47,961 nucleotides of DNA from Methanobacteriota archaeon (GTDB lineage Archaea > Thermoplasmatota > Poseidoniia > Poseidoniales > Poseidoniaceae): the NCBI GenBank assembly GCA_004195515.1, contig PSPR01000004.1, positions 1 through 47,961 of the forward strand. The letters run 5' to 3'. Within the stretch, counting starts at the first letter, position 1. Each line of letters opens with the position of its first letter. The notes under the pieces were generated by a model. The model saw only the letters and a program-made list of their open reading frames with translations. It did no database searches and was not told where the DNA came from. Position numbers and translations under genes: made by a program. Of this stretch, positions 40,136 to 47,961 are shown piece after piece.

Positions 40136-41032
40136 ATGCGCAGCGTAGCGACCCTCTTAGCACTACTCTTGTGCTTGAGCATTATTCCAAGCTCACAAGG
40201 TGGCCAAGCCGAACAACTCGATATCGGATTTACCTTTGGTGGAAACGGATTAGATGCTAATCAAAGTGGTAATTCTTCATCTTCATTAGCCGATTTACCG
40301 GCCATCGTCGAATATTATACCGCGACCTGGTGTGCAAATTGTGTTGAGGTCGAGCACGCGCTCGATAATATCGAACAATCGGTGAATATCCAACAATTCC
40401 ACTTTCATCGCAATAACGACAGCGAGGACCCGTGGGGAACCGATGCCGGTGAAGGTCGGTGGAATGCTCGATATGATGGTGGAATTGCTCCAACTGTTGT
40501 ATTCAATGGTTCAATAAAGCAAATTGGCAGTGTGGCTCAGGACGAGACTCTCGAGGCAGATTATACATCTCATGCTAATGAAGACCTATCGTTGGGAGTA
40601 GGCACTAGCACATTAGGCTGGGTCTTGAATTCGGATAATGTGTCGGGGACAGCTACTTGGAATTTGGTTGTCGACCAAGAAAATCTCCCGCTGAACTCGA
40701 CTGTTAGCTCAATGATTTGGATCACCGAACGGTTCGGAAATTTTCCTGAAGGAGGAAACGGGGTTGAAGATTATCCCCACATCGTCAGAGGCGTTATCGA
40801 ATTAGGTCAAAATGCGAGCGGGACGATTGAAATCGATTTGCCCACACCTCATGACGATAATGATTTACAAATATTTTTAGTTCACCAAGTGAATTTACCA
40901 GAAGGCGAAGAACCTGAAGAAACCGAAGAACAAAACGACCCGGTCTCACCGTCCGATGGTTTACCAAATATCGGTTTCATTGGCGGAGTGCTCGCTTTGG
41001 TCTGTGCTGCATTACTTCGCAGATCAGATTAA
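40136..41032 (+). CDS. Secreted thioredoxin-fold protein with C-terminal archaeosortase-like anchor
   Basis: This 298-residue surface protein has a Sec signal peptide (hydrophobic core about 4-18, MRSVATLLALLLCLSII). Its thioredoxin-like domain carries YYTATWCANCVEVE with Cys66 and Cys69 of the CxxC active site, and later IAPTVVFNG as the cis-Pro segment. It probably handles disulfides of secreted proteins. A beta-rich region follows with Asn-x-Ser/Thr sites, then an acidic linker (about 258-272). The end is LPNIGFIGG, a hydrophobic helix and RRSD, resembling the PGF-CTERM tail though the PGF triplet is PNI-GF. The ATG at 40136 is chosen because the signal peptide begins exactly there. It precedes the binding-protein gene by 62 nt, but that gene has its own TATA box. 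Confidence 0.75.
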   Translation: MRSVATLLALLLCLSIIPSSQGGQAEQLDIGFTFGGNGLDANQSGNSSSSLADLPAIVEYYTATWCANCVEVEHALDNIEQSVNIQQFHFHRNNDSEDPWGTDAGEGRWNARYDGGIAPTVVFNGSIKQIGSVAQDETLEADYTSHANEDLSLGVGTSTLGWVLNSDNVSGTATWNLVVDQENLPLNSTVSSMIWITERFGNFPEGGNGVEDYPHIVRGVIELGQNASGTIEIDLPTPHDDNDLQIFLVHQVNLPEGEEPEETEEQNDPVSPSDGLPNIGFIGGVLALVCAALLRRSD

Positions 41033-41062
41033 TAAAATAGTTGTTTTTAACTCACTTTAATA

Positions 41063-41071
41063 TCTATATAA
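41063..41071 (+). promoter_or_regulatory. TATA box of the branched-chain transporter operon; predicted leaderless start
   Basis: TCTATATAA is centred about 28 nt before the ATG at 41095, which would put transcription start at or next to that ATG. It lies inside the longest possible reading frame of the binding protein, which decides the start in favour of 41095. No Shine-Dalgarno sequence precedes the ATG. Confidence 0.6.
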
Positions 41072-41094
41072 CAAACCTCCTCTTGACCTGTGCG

Positions 41095-43503
41095 ATGACA
41101 ACTATCATGCTTATGGCTGCATTCAGCCCGATAGCCATGTCTGAAAAAGAATTAGAAAACGAAATTATTGTTGACAGAGTTGCTGCAAACAATGTAAAGA
41201 TCGGACTGCTATCACCGCAGACTGGACCTATCGCAGTATATGCAGATGGCTTCGAAGATGCTGCTGCTGTTGCAATAGCACAACTGAATGAGGCAGACCC
41301 AGATAACTGGGCCTTTGAATTGGTCGTTGCAGACTCTGGTTGCGACGGAACCGTCGCTGCTACTGCAGCTCAATCATTGATTGATGCTGGCGTTTCTGGA
41401 ATTGCTGGGGCTGCGTGCTCCGGAGCAACCCTCGGCGCAATCGCGGTAGCAAAAGAAGCAGGCATCCCAATGGTATCCTACGCTTCTACCTCACCTGCGG
41501 TAACCACTGCAGATGATAGCGGCTACCTTTGGCGAGTCGTACCAAGCGACGCTATGCAAGCTGTTGCTTTGGCTGATCTAGTCGAAGACTCGGATGCTAT
41601 GAACGTAGGAGTTCTATACATGACCAATGATTACGGAAGTGGTCTTGCTGACAATTTCGATGCGGAATATAACGGAGATGAAGACTTGTGTGCCAAGATT
41701 GGATATGACCAAGATTCTACCGATTTCGCTTCAACAGTTGAAAGCCTTGCAGCTTCAGATTGTGACGGAGTCCTCTTGGTCTCTTACGCAACCGATGGTG
41801 CTGCAATCCTTGAAGAGATGGCTCTACAAGGAGTCGATATGAATTTATTTGGTGCTGACGGAGTCGCAGATTCCGCATTCTTTGATTCCTTTAGCGATTC
41901 TTCTGCAGCCGATGATTTGGTAGCTACCAAACCTTCCTCGGCAGGTGAATCTGATGCATCGATCGCTTTCGCAACCGCGTACGCAGATGCTGGCGGCGAT
42001 GCTTCTGGAATCTATACCGCTGAAACTTTTGATGCTGTCCTAATTATTGGTGACTCTGTAATGGCTGCAAACAGTTCTGTTGGCGCTGATGTAAATACTG
42101 CTTTGGCAACGGTTGGAACAGATTACGAAGGCGCATCTGGCACCCACACATTTGATGAGAATGGAGACGTTCTTGGAAGTGGATACGAAATCTGTGAATT
42201 CTTCGAAGAAGAGATGGATTGCGAATGGCGCTGGGATATGGGAGTAGGACTTTCCTACACCGGATATGTGTCCTCGGTCACAATTGGACTTCTATCACCT
42301 CAGACCGGCCCAATTGCAGTTTACTCCTCTGGCTTTGAAACCGCAGCCTCTGTTGCTGTCGCTATGTTTGATGAAATGCCTGATTTCGATGTCGAGTTAG
42401 TCGTCGCTGATTCTGGCTGTGACGGAACCGTCGCTGCAACCGCAGCACAATCTCTTATCGATGCTGGCGTTGATGTAATCGTCGGAGCGGCTTGCTCTGG
42501 CGCTACTCTTGGCGCAATCGCTGTGGCAAAAGAAGCAGGAGTCCCAATGATCTCCTACGCATCTACATCTCCTGCGATCACTACTGCTGATGATAATGGC
42601 CACCTATTCCGTGTCGTTCCTTCCGATGACCTACAAGCTCGTGCTCTTGCAGATGCTGTAAAAGCCTCTGGATACACCAGCCCTGCGGTTATCTACATGA
42701 CTAACGATTACGGAAGCGGCCTTGCTGATTTCTTCAACTCTAGTTTCGACGGCGAGGTTTGCTCGATGGTCGGATATGACCAAGATGCTACCGATTTCGC
42801 TTCGACTGTAGAAAGCGTAGCGACTGCGGGATGCGATTCTGTTGTATTGATTTCCTATGCTACCGATGGTGCTGCTATTCTCGAAGAGATGGCTACTCAA
42901 AGCCTTGACATTGGATTGTTTGGAGCTGACGGAGTTGCTGATTCAGCCTTTGGAGATGCATTTAGCGATATTACCGCCCTCGATGGCTTGGTTGCTACCA
43001 AGCCTCGCTCCGGCGGTGGAGATGCTGAAATGGCAGCCATGTTTGCTTATGCATATGCAGCAGCAGGTGGAGATGAAGGCGGAATTTACACCGCTGAGAC
43101 ATTCGATGCAACAGTAGCAGCAATCATGTTAGCTTCTGCATTAGAATCCGGATTGCCTCTAAATATGGCGGTTGGAATGTTGATTGCAGAGCCTATTGAA
43201 GGCGCATCTGGCACTCATGCATTCGATGCTAATGGTGACGTAGCTGGAAATGGATACGATGTTTGTATCTTTGCTGCTGATGGTGCTTTAGCCTGTGAAG
43301 GAACTTGGATTTCTGGAGCACTCGATGCTACCTTAGTTCAAAAGCCAGAACCTGTTGATCACGATGATGATGACGGTCATCACGATGATGATGAAGTCGT
43401 AGTTGATGAAGAAAAAGAAGCTGGTGGACTTCCTGGTTTCACCTCTATCCTTGCGATTACCGCAATGATGGGCGCAGCAATGATCGCAATGCGCCGAGAT
43501 TAA
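41095..43503 (+). CDS. ABC-transporter substrate-binding protein, LivJ/K type, two tandem domains, PGF-CTERM anchor
   Basis: This 802-residue surface protein would capture branched-chain amino acids or related solutes for the transporter encoded downstream. After a short signal peptide (about 1-16) there are two full type I binding domains (Peripla_BP_6 type), about 33-394 and 395-745. Both begin IGLLSPQTGPIAVY and share ADSGCDGTVAAT, AACSGATLGAIAVAKEAG, YMTNDYGSGLAD and ISYATDGAAILEEM. Each has the paired cysteines of DSGCDG and AACSG, a likely disulfide. A Ser and Thr pair in SYASTSPA probably contacts the ligand. A His/Asp-rich linker (DHDDDDGHHDDDE) and an acidic stretch lead to GLPGF, a hydrophobic helix and RRD, a clear PGF-CTERM signal for archaeosortase lipid anchoring. 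The start at 41095 is set by the TATA box; TTG 41083 is the alternative. Confidence 0.88.
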   Translation: MTTIMLMAAFSPIAMSEKELENEIIVDRVAANNVKIGLLSPQTGPIAVYADGFEDAAAVAIAQLNEADPDNWAFELVVADSGCDGTVAATAAQSLIDAGVSGIAGAACSGATLGAIAVAKEAGIPMVSYASTSPAVTTADDSGYLWRVVPSDAMQAVALADLVEDSDAMNVGVLYMTNDYGSGLADNFDAEYNGDEDLCAKIGYDQDSTDFASTVESLAASDCDGVLLVSYATDGAAILEEMALQGVDMNLFGADGVADSAFFDSFSDSSAADDLVATKPSSAGESDASIAFATAYADAGGDASGIYTAETFDAVLIIGDSVMAANSSVGADVNTALATVGTDYEGASGTHTFDENGDVLGSGYEICEFFEEEMDCEWRWDMGVGLSYTGYVSSVTIGLLSPQTGPIAVYSSGFETAASVAVAMFDEMPDFDVELVVADSGCDGTVAATAAQSLIDAGVDVIVGAACSGATLGAIAVAKEAGVPMISYASTSPAITTADDNGHLFRVVPSDDLQARALADAVKASGYTSPAVIYMTNDYGSGLADFFNSSFDGEVCSMVGYDQDATDFASTVESVATAGCDSVVLISYATDGAAILEEMATQSLDIGLFGADGVADSAFGDAFSDITALDGLVATKPRSGGGDAEMAAMFAYAYAAAGGDEGGIYTAETFDATVAAIMLASALESGLPLNMAVGMLIAEPIEGASGTHAFDANGDVAGNGYDVCIFAADGALACEGTWISGALDATLVQKPEPVDHDDDDGHHDDDEVVVDEEKEAGGLPGFTSILAITAMMGAAMIAMRRD
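41194..42276 (+). repeat. First copy of the duplicated binding-protein domain
   Basis: This codes for the first of two homologous domains in the substrate-binding protein. The copies remain alike at DNA level over many stretches (for example around gacggaaccgtcgctgc), and one block of 24 residues is identical in both. Confidence 0.85.
42277..43330 (+). repeat. Second copy of the duplicated binding-protein domain
   Basis: This codes for the second homologous domain, about 1,083 bp after the first, joined by a short acidic, Trp-containing linker. Differences are mainly synonymous or at surface positions, with some changes at pocket-side loops, so the two sites could differ in specificity. Confidence 0.85.
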
Positions 43504-43526
43504 ATCAGAAATGATTTGATCTGATT
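43503..43526 (+). other. Small AT-rich hairpin at the end of the binding-protein gene
   Basis: AATCAGA pairs with TCTGATT (seven base pairs, ten-base loop), starting on the last base of the stop codon. It may protect the 3' end of the binding-protein message together with the larger hairpin downstream. Confidence 0.35.
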
Positions 43527-43549
43527 AACACGGCCCCCGGGCTGAGTCC

Positions 43550-43595
43550 GCACTGCAGTAAACTTCGGTTTGCTGCGGTGCTCCCACCCTTTTTT
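43550..43595 (+). terminator. Strong UUCG hairpin followed by a T-tract: partial terminator or RNA stabiliser
   Basis: A 14-base-pair stem (43550-43563 with 43568-43581; two G-T pairs) is closed by a C(TTCG)G tetraloop, the extra-stable type. Six Ts follow at 43590-43595 after a C-rich spacer. It lies between the binding-protein and permease genes of the same operon, so it may stop part of the transcription or protect the binding-protein RNA, allowing more binding protein than permease. Confidence 0.65.
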
Positions 43596-43630
43596 ACACT
43601 CCACCCCTACTACGATTTGAGGAATTCTAA

Positions 43631-46627
43631 ATGGCCCTTGGATCAATTCTTGAGAAGTCTGGTTCTTTAACACCTGATAAGAGAAAATTGTTTTTTGCTA
43701 TTATCTTTCTTTTTGATGCTTGGCTTGGGCTTCGCCACGGTTATGGTTTAATTGCAATGTTGCCTGAATTGACGGCTGATTATACACGGTTGAACGATCT
43801 CTATTGGATGGCCCAAGCTATAGAATTCATCGGTTCCGGGTTCGTAATTATTCACACGGTTTCGAAAATGGTTAATGGGTGGTTTGCTACTTTTTACAAA
43901 TTTACTTCGCCTTTATTGATCATCGTTTTATTCGGCTGGTGCATTGAAGCCATGATGCTTGGAATGGGCAAATCTGCCATCGTTTCTTTCAATCTCGCAA
44001 GCCATGGTTTTACCGGCTTGGTCTGGGCTGCGACCTATTTGGCCATCGCTGCAGGCTTGACTTTGACCTATCGAGTTCAACAATATGGAAACTTTGCTCA
44101 ATCGGAATATTTGGTATTCGGTTCATATATCGCATTATCGATGATGTGGTCCGAAAGATATTGGCCGGATGTTTCTATGGCTAAAGATGGAATTTTAGAA
44201 TGGGATTTTTTAATTTGGGCTTGTGTTGCGGGATTTGTTCTGACTGGCTTACTCGGGGCTTTGATGGATTTAGTGGTGATGCGGCGATTCAGAAATAAGG
44301 GCGCCACACCCCAGGTTATGATGATTGTTTCACTCGGTGTAGCGATGGTTTTACGAGCTTGCCTTTACCTTAGATATGGCTCTTCGACCGAATTGTTTGT
44401 TCCCGACAAAGATTGGCGAATGACCACTTCAAAATGGGAGATCGATACCGTCGTTCACAAGTTCACCTTTGGTGTTAGAGATGCTATCCCCTTCCACGAA
44501 GAAGCCGAAAAAGTCTTTGGCTTGGCATGGTATAAAGCAGCCTTAATCATCGGGGTTTTTGCTTCGGTCTTTGCATTATTGATGCTGATGAACAGTACCC
44601 GTTTAGGCCGAAAAATGCGGGCGGTTGCCGATAATCCCGACCTAGCGGCAGCCAGTGGAATAAATGTAGAAAATATCCATTTCACTTCCTCTTTCCTTTC
44701 GGCTGGCCTATCGGGTTTTGGTGGAGTCTTATTTGCTATGACGACTAGAATGAATCCCGAGGTCGGTCTGACCATATTATTGCCGGCGTTTGCGGTAATC
44801 GTCTTGGGCACTATCGGCTCGGTAAGAGGAGCGGTTGTTGCAGCACTAATCGTCGGAATGATCCGTTCATTATCACAGCCGGTTTTGGTTGGATTGGGTA
44901 GGCCATTAGACCGTCCGACAATTTCCGGAATGGATGAGGTAATGCCTTATTTATTCCTGATTGCGGTCTTGATGTTATTGCCAAAGGGATTGGGTGATGC
45001 CGCACAAAAGTGGAAGATAGAGCGGTTGCGAAAAAGGATTGATTCGGGAGCTATTCCCCTGAGTTCAAAACTGCCATTCAACCCAAATAAATTCAAAGAA
45101 ATATTGAAACGCCCATTCAAAGTGCTTGAAGATATCTTTGATAAAATTATGATTCCGGTCATCTTTGCATTGAATCGAAGCAAATTATTCATTGCCCCAT
45201 ATAGAAAATCGCTCTCAAAACAGGCCGAATCATACAAAGAAAAAATTCCTCAAAATTCTACACCTCCAGGGACTTTTATGCTCTGTTGTTTAATTCCGCC
45301 AACCCTTTTCGTAATTCTCAACTCATGGTTATTTGCAATCATCATATCGGTGCCTCTTATTTGGTTCATGATTCTAAAACCAAATTCTTGGTGGCAATCC
45401 AAGATAATATTGGGTCGTGAGCAATCGACTGGATCTTGGCTAATATTTGTATTAGCAATCGTTTTGATGACAGCACTAGCTTGGTCTATCCCTTCAATTG
45501 ATGCCAGAACGAAATGGATGGGGATGGCTCGCCTTGGTGCGTTATTAGGCATATTTGGGCTTCTTGCGATGTCTCTGAATTTGCATACCGGTTTTACAGG
45601 CATGACAAATTTCGGAGTTATTTTCTTCGCAGGAATCGGATCTATTACCGTCTCTTTGATGAGTGCAGGCTACGGTTGGTATTGGTGGCAAGGATTGTTA
45701 TTGGTAATTCCTATCGCGTTGATAATCGGTTGGCTATTGGCTTACCCTACAGCGAATTTACGGATGGATTACTTCGCTATTGTCACGATATCTTTAGGTG
45801 AGATTGTTAGGATCGCATTGGCTTCAGAACCATTATTGCGGGCGGGGACGAATACCTCTGCAATCGGAATCTCTCGCTATGAATTGCCGTTTGAGCCGTG
45901 GTGGGATAGTACCGGCGCTGAATGGTTTGGGGAAATATTTGGATTCGGTGAAGCCGCACCATATCAAATGTTGATCGGCTTATTTTCATTGGTTTGTTTG
46001 GTTTTGGTTTGGGTGGTAATATCGGTGATGTTGCGTTCGCCGTGGGGCCGGATATTACGGGCTATTCGAGAGGATGAAGAGGTCACTCAACACCATGGGC
46101 ATGACGTATTCAAAACCAAAGCGGGTTCATTGGCGATCGGTGCTGCAATCGCGGCATTGGGGGGTGCGCTTTGGGCATGGTTGAACGCGGGAATATTCCC
46201 CAGTTTTATGAGTCCTGTCAACTCTACTTTCTTAATTTGGGCGGCATTTATCGTCGGTGGAAGAGCATCGAATAAGGGAATGGTTTTTGGTGCTTTCTTA
46301 ATCGTCTTGATGAATATGGTATTCACTGCATTTACGACTGCACAAAACGATACAGACCACGCATTATATTTCATTGTCGAATGGTTAAACGCTTCATTGG
46401 ATTGGATAATTGCCGACCTGATTCCGAATCTATTTGCTAGCGATTTAGCGATTGAAGAAGCATTCTTAGGCAAACCAATAACCGCCACACTATCATATGT
46501 GAAATTACTCTTGGTCGGGCTCATTATCATCTTAACATTGATGGTTGCACCAAAGGGAATGTTGCCCGAAATTCCGTACCGGCCCGAACGAATAAATGAA
46601 GGTAAAGGAGGTGGTGAAGCTGAGTGA
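43631..46627 (+). CDS. livHM: Branched-chain amino acid ABC permease, LivH-LivM fusion
   Basis: This 998-residue membrane protein joins both permease subunits of a LIV-type ABC transporter. The N-terminal 120 residues add three or so extra helices. The LivH-like part follows (about 125-455), with GLTLTYRVQQYGNFAQSE, then GRKMRAVADNPDLAAASGIN, the cytoplasmic loop that touches the ATPase, and VIVLGTIGSVRGAVV. A charged cytosolic linker (about 455-545) leads to the LivM-like part (about 550-985) with LAMSLNLHTGFTGMTNFG, LRMDYFAIVTISLGEIVRI, the second ATPase-contact loop GRILRAIREDEEVTQHHG and FIVGGRASNKGMVFG. Usually these are separate proteins of about 300 and 400 residues. A GAGG ribosome-binding site precedes ATG 43631. 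Its last 32 nt overlap the longest frame of the LivG gene. Confidence 0.88.
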   Translation: MALGSILEKSGSLTPDKRKLFFAIIFLFDAWLGLRHGYGLIAMLPELTADYTRLNDLYWMAQAIEFIGSGFVIIHTVSKMVNGWFATFYKFTSPLLIIVLFGWCIEAMMLGMGKSAIVSFNLASHGFTGLVWAATYLAIAAGLTLTYRVQQYGNFAQSEYLVFGSYIALSMMWSERYWPDVSMAKDGILEWDFLIWACVAGFVLTGLLGALMDLVVMRRFRNKGATPQVMMIVSLGVAMVLRACLYLRYGSSTELFVPDKDWRMTTSKWEIDTVVHKFTFGVRDAIPFHEEAEKVFGLAWYKAALIIGVFASVFALLMLMNSTRLGRKMRAVADNPDLAAASGINVENIHFTSSFLSAGLSGFGGVLFAMTTRMNPEVGLTILLPAFAVIVLGTIGSVRGAVVAALIVGMIRSLSQPVLVGLGRPLDRPTISGMDEVMPYLFLIAVLMLLPKGLGDAAQKWKIERLRKRIDSGAIPLSSKLPFNPNKFKEILKRPFKVLEDIFDKIMIPVIFALNRSKLFIAPYRKSLSKQAESYKEKIPQNSTPPGTFMLCCLIPPTLFVILNSWLFAIIISVPLIWFMILKPNSWWQSKIILGREQSTGSWLIFVLAIVLMTALAWSIPSIDARTKWMGMARLGALLGIFGLLAMSLNLHTGFTGMTNFGVIFFAGIGSITVSLMSAGYGWYWWQGLLLVIPIALIIGWLLAYPTANLRMDYFAIVTISLGEIVRIALASEPLLRAGTNTSAIGISRYELPFEPWWDSTGAEWFGEIFGFGEAAPYQMLIGLFSLVCLVLVWVVISVMLRSPWGRILRAIREDEEVTQHHGHDVFKTKAGSLAIGAAIAALGGALWAWLNAGIFPSFMSPVNSTFLIWAAFIVGGRASNKGMVFGAFLIVLMNMVFTAFTTAQNDTDHALYFIVEWLNASLDWIIADLIPNLFASDLAIEEAFLGKPITATLSYVKLLLVGLIIILTLMVAPKGMLPEIPYRPERINEGKGGGEAE

Positions 46628-47897
46628 TATCGCCCTAAAAGTTACCGGATTGGCTAAGCATTTCGGTGGAATCAAAGCTGTTGATGGTATTGACTTTGAA
46701 GTCAAGAGTGGTCAATTCGTTGGATTGATCGGTCCTAACGGTTGTGGTAAATCAACAACTTTCAACACCATCTCAGGCCTTTTGGAAAAATCCTCTGGCG
46801 AAGTAGAGGTGTTTGGAAAATCTACCGAAGATCTCAAGCCGCACCAAATCCATTCTTTAGGCCTTACCAGAACTTTTCAACACACCAGATTATGGAAAGA
46901 TATGACGGTGATTGAAAATTTGTTGATTCCGCCGAGAAACCAAGTTGGTGCCAATCCGATTACTGCGATAATGAATACCATTCAACCTGAACATGAAAAA
47001 GAACGCTTGGAAAAAGCCTGGGGTATTCTTGAAACTCTTGAAATTACCCATATCGCTCATCTATTGGCTGGAGAATTATCGGGTGGCCAATCAAAATTGG
47101 TAGATATCGGTAGAGCCTTGATGGGCGAGCCTAGATTATTATTGCTCGATGAACCTGTGGCCGGTGTTGCTGGACCCTTAGCAAATTCTATTTTCTCACA
47201 TTTACGAAAACTAGTTGATGAGACTGGTATTTCCATTCTAATTATCGAGCATAACATGAACTTCATTCTTCGCCAAGGTGTCGATCATGTCATCGTTATG
47301 AATGAGGGAACTATCTTGATGTCGGGCACTCCATCCCAAGTTCGAGAAAACGATGAGGTGGTTCAAGCATATCTTGGAGGAGCTGGAGTAGACCATGATT
47401 TACCCGAATACGAACTTGGTGAAGTTGCCGAAGAATCTATTCGAACCAAGAGAGAATTTGAGATGGGTCGAGGAATTGCTGGTGCATTATTACTGGCTTT
47501 ATCGATGTGGATACCAAATTTGGGGTGGATTACGACCGCTGGTATTTTGACTGGTACTTCGGAATTTATATCGGTTTTAGGAGATCATATGTTCGTTGCA
47601 AATATCGAAGATCTTTGGGCGGGTTTACACATGACATTTTTATTATTATATGCGCTTAGTCAGCCGGTTATTTTGTACTCTATCTGTAGATCAATTTATT
47701 TGAAACGCAGTTTAGATGATGATGCTGAGAACCTGATTTTAATGAGTTCCATTCTAATATTATCGGGAATTTTACTAAGAATGTTTAATGATGCAAGCGC
47801 TAATGAAATTCCATTTGGAGCGATTGTAACGCTCCTTGCTGGAGTAGTTATGTATTTTGACATTCCAAAAAAATTCATTGGAGGTGAAGAGGAATGA
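46596..47897 (+). CDS. livG: Branched-chain amino acid ABC ATPase LivG with extra C-terminal membrane domain
   Basis: This ABC ATPase of up to 433 residues powers uptake. The nucleotide-binding part (about 12-265) has Walker A GPNGCGKST (46-54), the Q-loop segment RTFQHTRLWKDMTVIENLL, the LSGGQ signature, Walker B LLLLDEPVAG and the H-loop His in IIEHNM. Typical LivG proteins end near residue 255; here about 160 more residues follow with roughly four hydrophobic helices (about 290-310, 345-365, 380-397 and 404-420) and an acidic end. So the ATPase would be tied to the membrane. ATG 46596 overlaps the permease gene. A strong AAAGGAGGTG at 46603-46612 lies inside this frame and might serve a later start (GTG 46614 or CTG 46620). 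LivF starts at its stop codon (ATGA). Confidence 0.85.
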   Translation: MKVKEVVKLSDIALKVTGLAKHFGGIKAVDGIDFEVKSGQFVGLIGPNGCGKSTTFNTISGLLEKSSGEVEVFGKSTEDLKPHQIHSLGLTRTFQHTRLWKDMTVIENLLIPPRNQVGANPITAIMNTIQPEHEKERLEKAWGILETLEITHIAHLLAGELSGGQSKLVDIGRALMGEPRLLLLDEPVAGVAGPLANSIFSHLRKLVDETGISILIIEHNMNFILRQGVDHVIVMNEGTILMSGTPSQVRENDEVVQAYLGGAGVDHDLPEYELGEVAEESIRTKREFEMGRGIAGALLLALSMWIPNLGWITTAGILTGTSEFISVLGDHMFVANIEDLWAGLHMTFLLLYALSQPVILYSICRSIYLKRSLDDDAENLILMSSILILSGILLRMFNDASANEIPFGAIVTLLAGVVMYFDIPKKFIGGEEE

Positions 47898-47961
47898 CCG
47901 AACGATTACTCGAGGTTTCTGGACTTAAAGCAGGTTATGGGTCGGTTAGGATTCTTCACGG
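47894..47961 (+). CDS. livF: Branched-chain amino acid ABC ATPase LivF, first 22 residues
   Basis: The frame begins with the ATG at 47894, overlapping the LivG stop codon by four bases (ATGA), and runs off the window. The visible residues MTERLLEVSGLKAGYGSVRILHG match the start of LivF, whose first strand reads L-E-V-x-x-L-x-A-G-Y-G-x-x-x-I-L. Position directly after LivG gives the usual order. With so few residues the identity rests on context as well as the motif. Confidence 0.75.
   Translation, partial: MTERLLEVSGLKAGYGSVRILH

Noticed and set aside
41041-41094. N-terminal extension of the binding-protein frame.
   Set aside because: It contains the TATA box, so it is probably untranscribed promoter DNA.

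Overview
The window looks like a chromosomal segment from an uncultured planktonic euryarchaeon, most likely Candidatus Poseidoniia (Marine Group II, or the related Group III). The support is indirect. A very large secreted beta-propeller/FN3 protein and a surface protein both look archaeal: the second ends in a PGF-CTERM archaeosortase-type tail. TATA-like boxes lie about 26-28 nt ahead of start codons, as in leaderless archaeal transcripts. An archaeosine-synthesis radical SAM protein (RaSEA-like) and a YchF GTPase with an NKxD motif are present, alongside many bacterial-type metabolic genes of an aerobic heterotroph. The placement is inference; no rRNA or tRNA gene was seen.

Layout. 1-2604 (-): a truncated MMPL/RND exporter behind a DHH phosphoesterase. 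2693-3103 (+): an Ap4A-type Nudix hydrolase. 3108-5759 (-): a run of RlmH, a TPR membrane protein, a small membrane protein, DUF2203 and PduO-type cobalamin adenosyltransferase. 5818-7701 (+): an unknown small protein, a GST/mPGES-2-like protein and an FGE-like membrane protein. 7682-9997 (-): malic enzyme fused to a phosphotransacetylase domain. 10177-21479 (+): a 2742-aa surface protein, pabC, a pabB-pabA fusion and a zinc-ribbon membrane protein. 21495-25242 (-): a two-TM protein, a degenerate haem-copper-oxidase-like membrane protein with EF-hands and a SAP-like tail, then YchF. 25316-30894 (-): RaSEA, a serine hydrolase, phosphatidylserine decarboxylase, a coiled-coil/EF-hand protein and an M20 peptidase. 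30946-31551 (+): a methyltransferase. 31583-40032 (-): an AddAB-like helicase-nuclease pair. 40136-47961 (+): a thioredoxin-fold surface protein, then a branched-chain amino acid (LIV-type) ABC transporter operon that runs off the window.

Genes are packed tightly, with many ATGA, GTGA, TTGA or TGATG stop/start overlaps, so most same-strand runs are probably operons. No gene-free stretch exceeds 300 bases; the longest is the 179-nt divergent region 9998-10176. There is no CRISPR array, insertion sequence or rRNA/tRNA gene that I can support.

The most unusual parts are four. (1) The oxidase-like protein seems to have lost nearly all haem and copper ligands while gaining calcium-binding and SAP-like domains. 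(2) The LIV transporter has a duplicated binding protein, a LivH-LivM fusion and an ATPase with a membrane tail, with a strong UUCG hairpin after the binding-protein gene. (3) Both AddA- and AddB-like subunits carry a four-cysteine iron-sulfur nuclease signature. (4) Several minus-strand genes have a small hairpin at the predicted 5' end of the mRNA.
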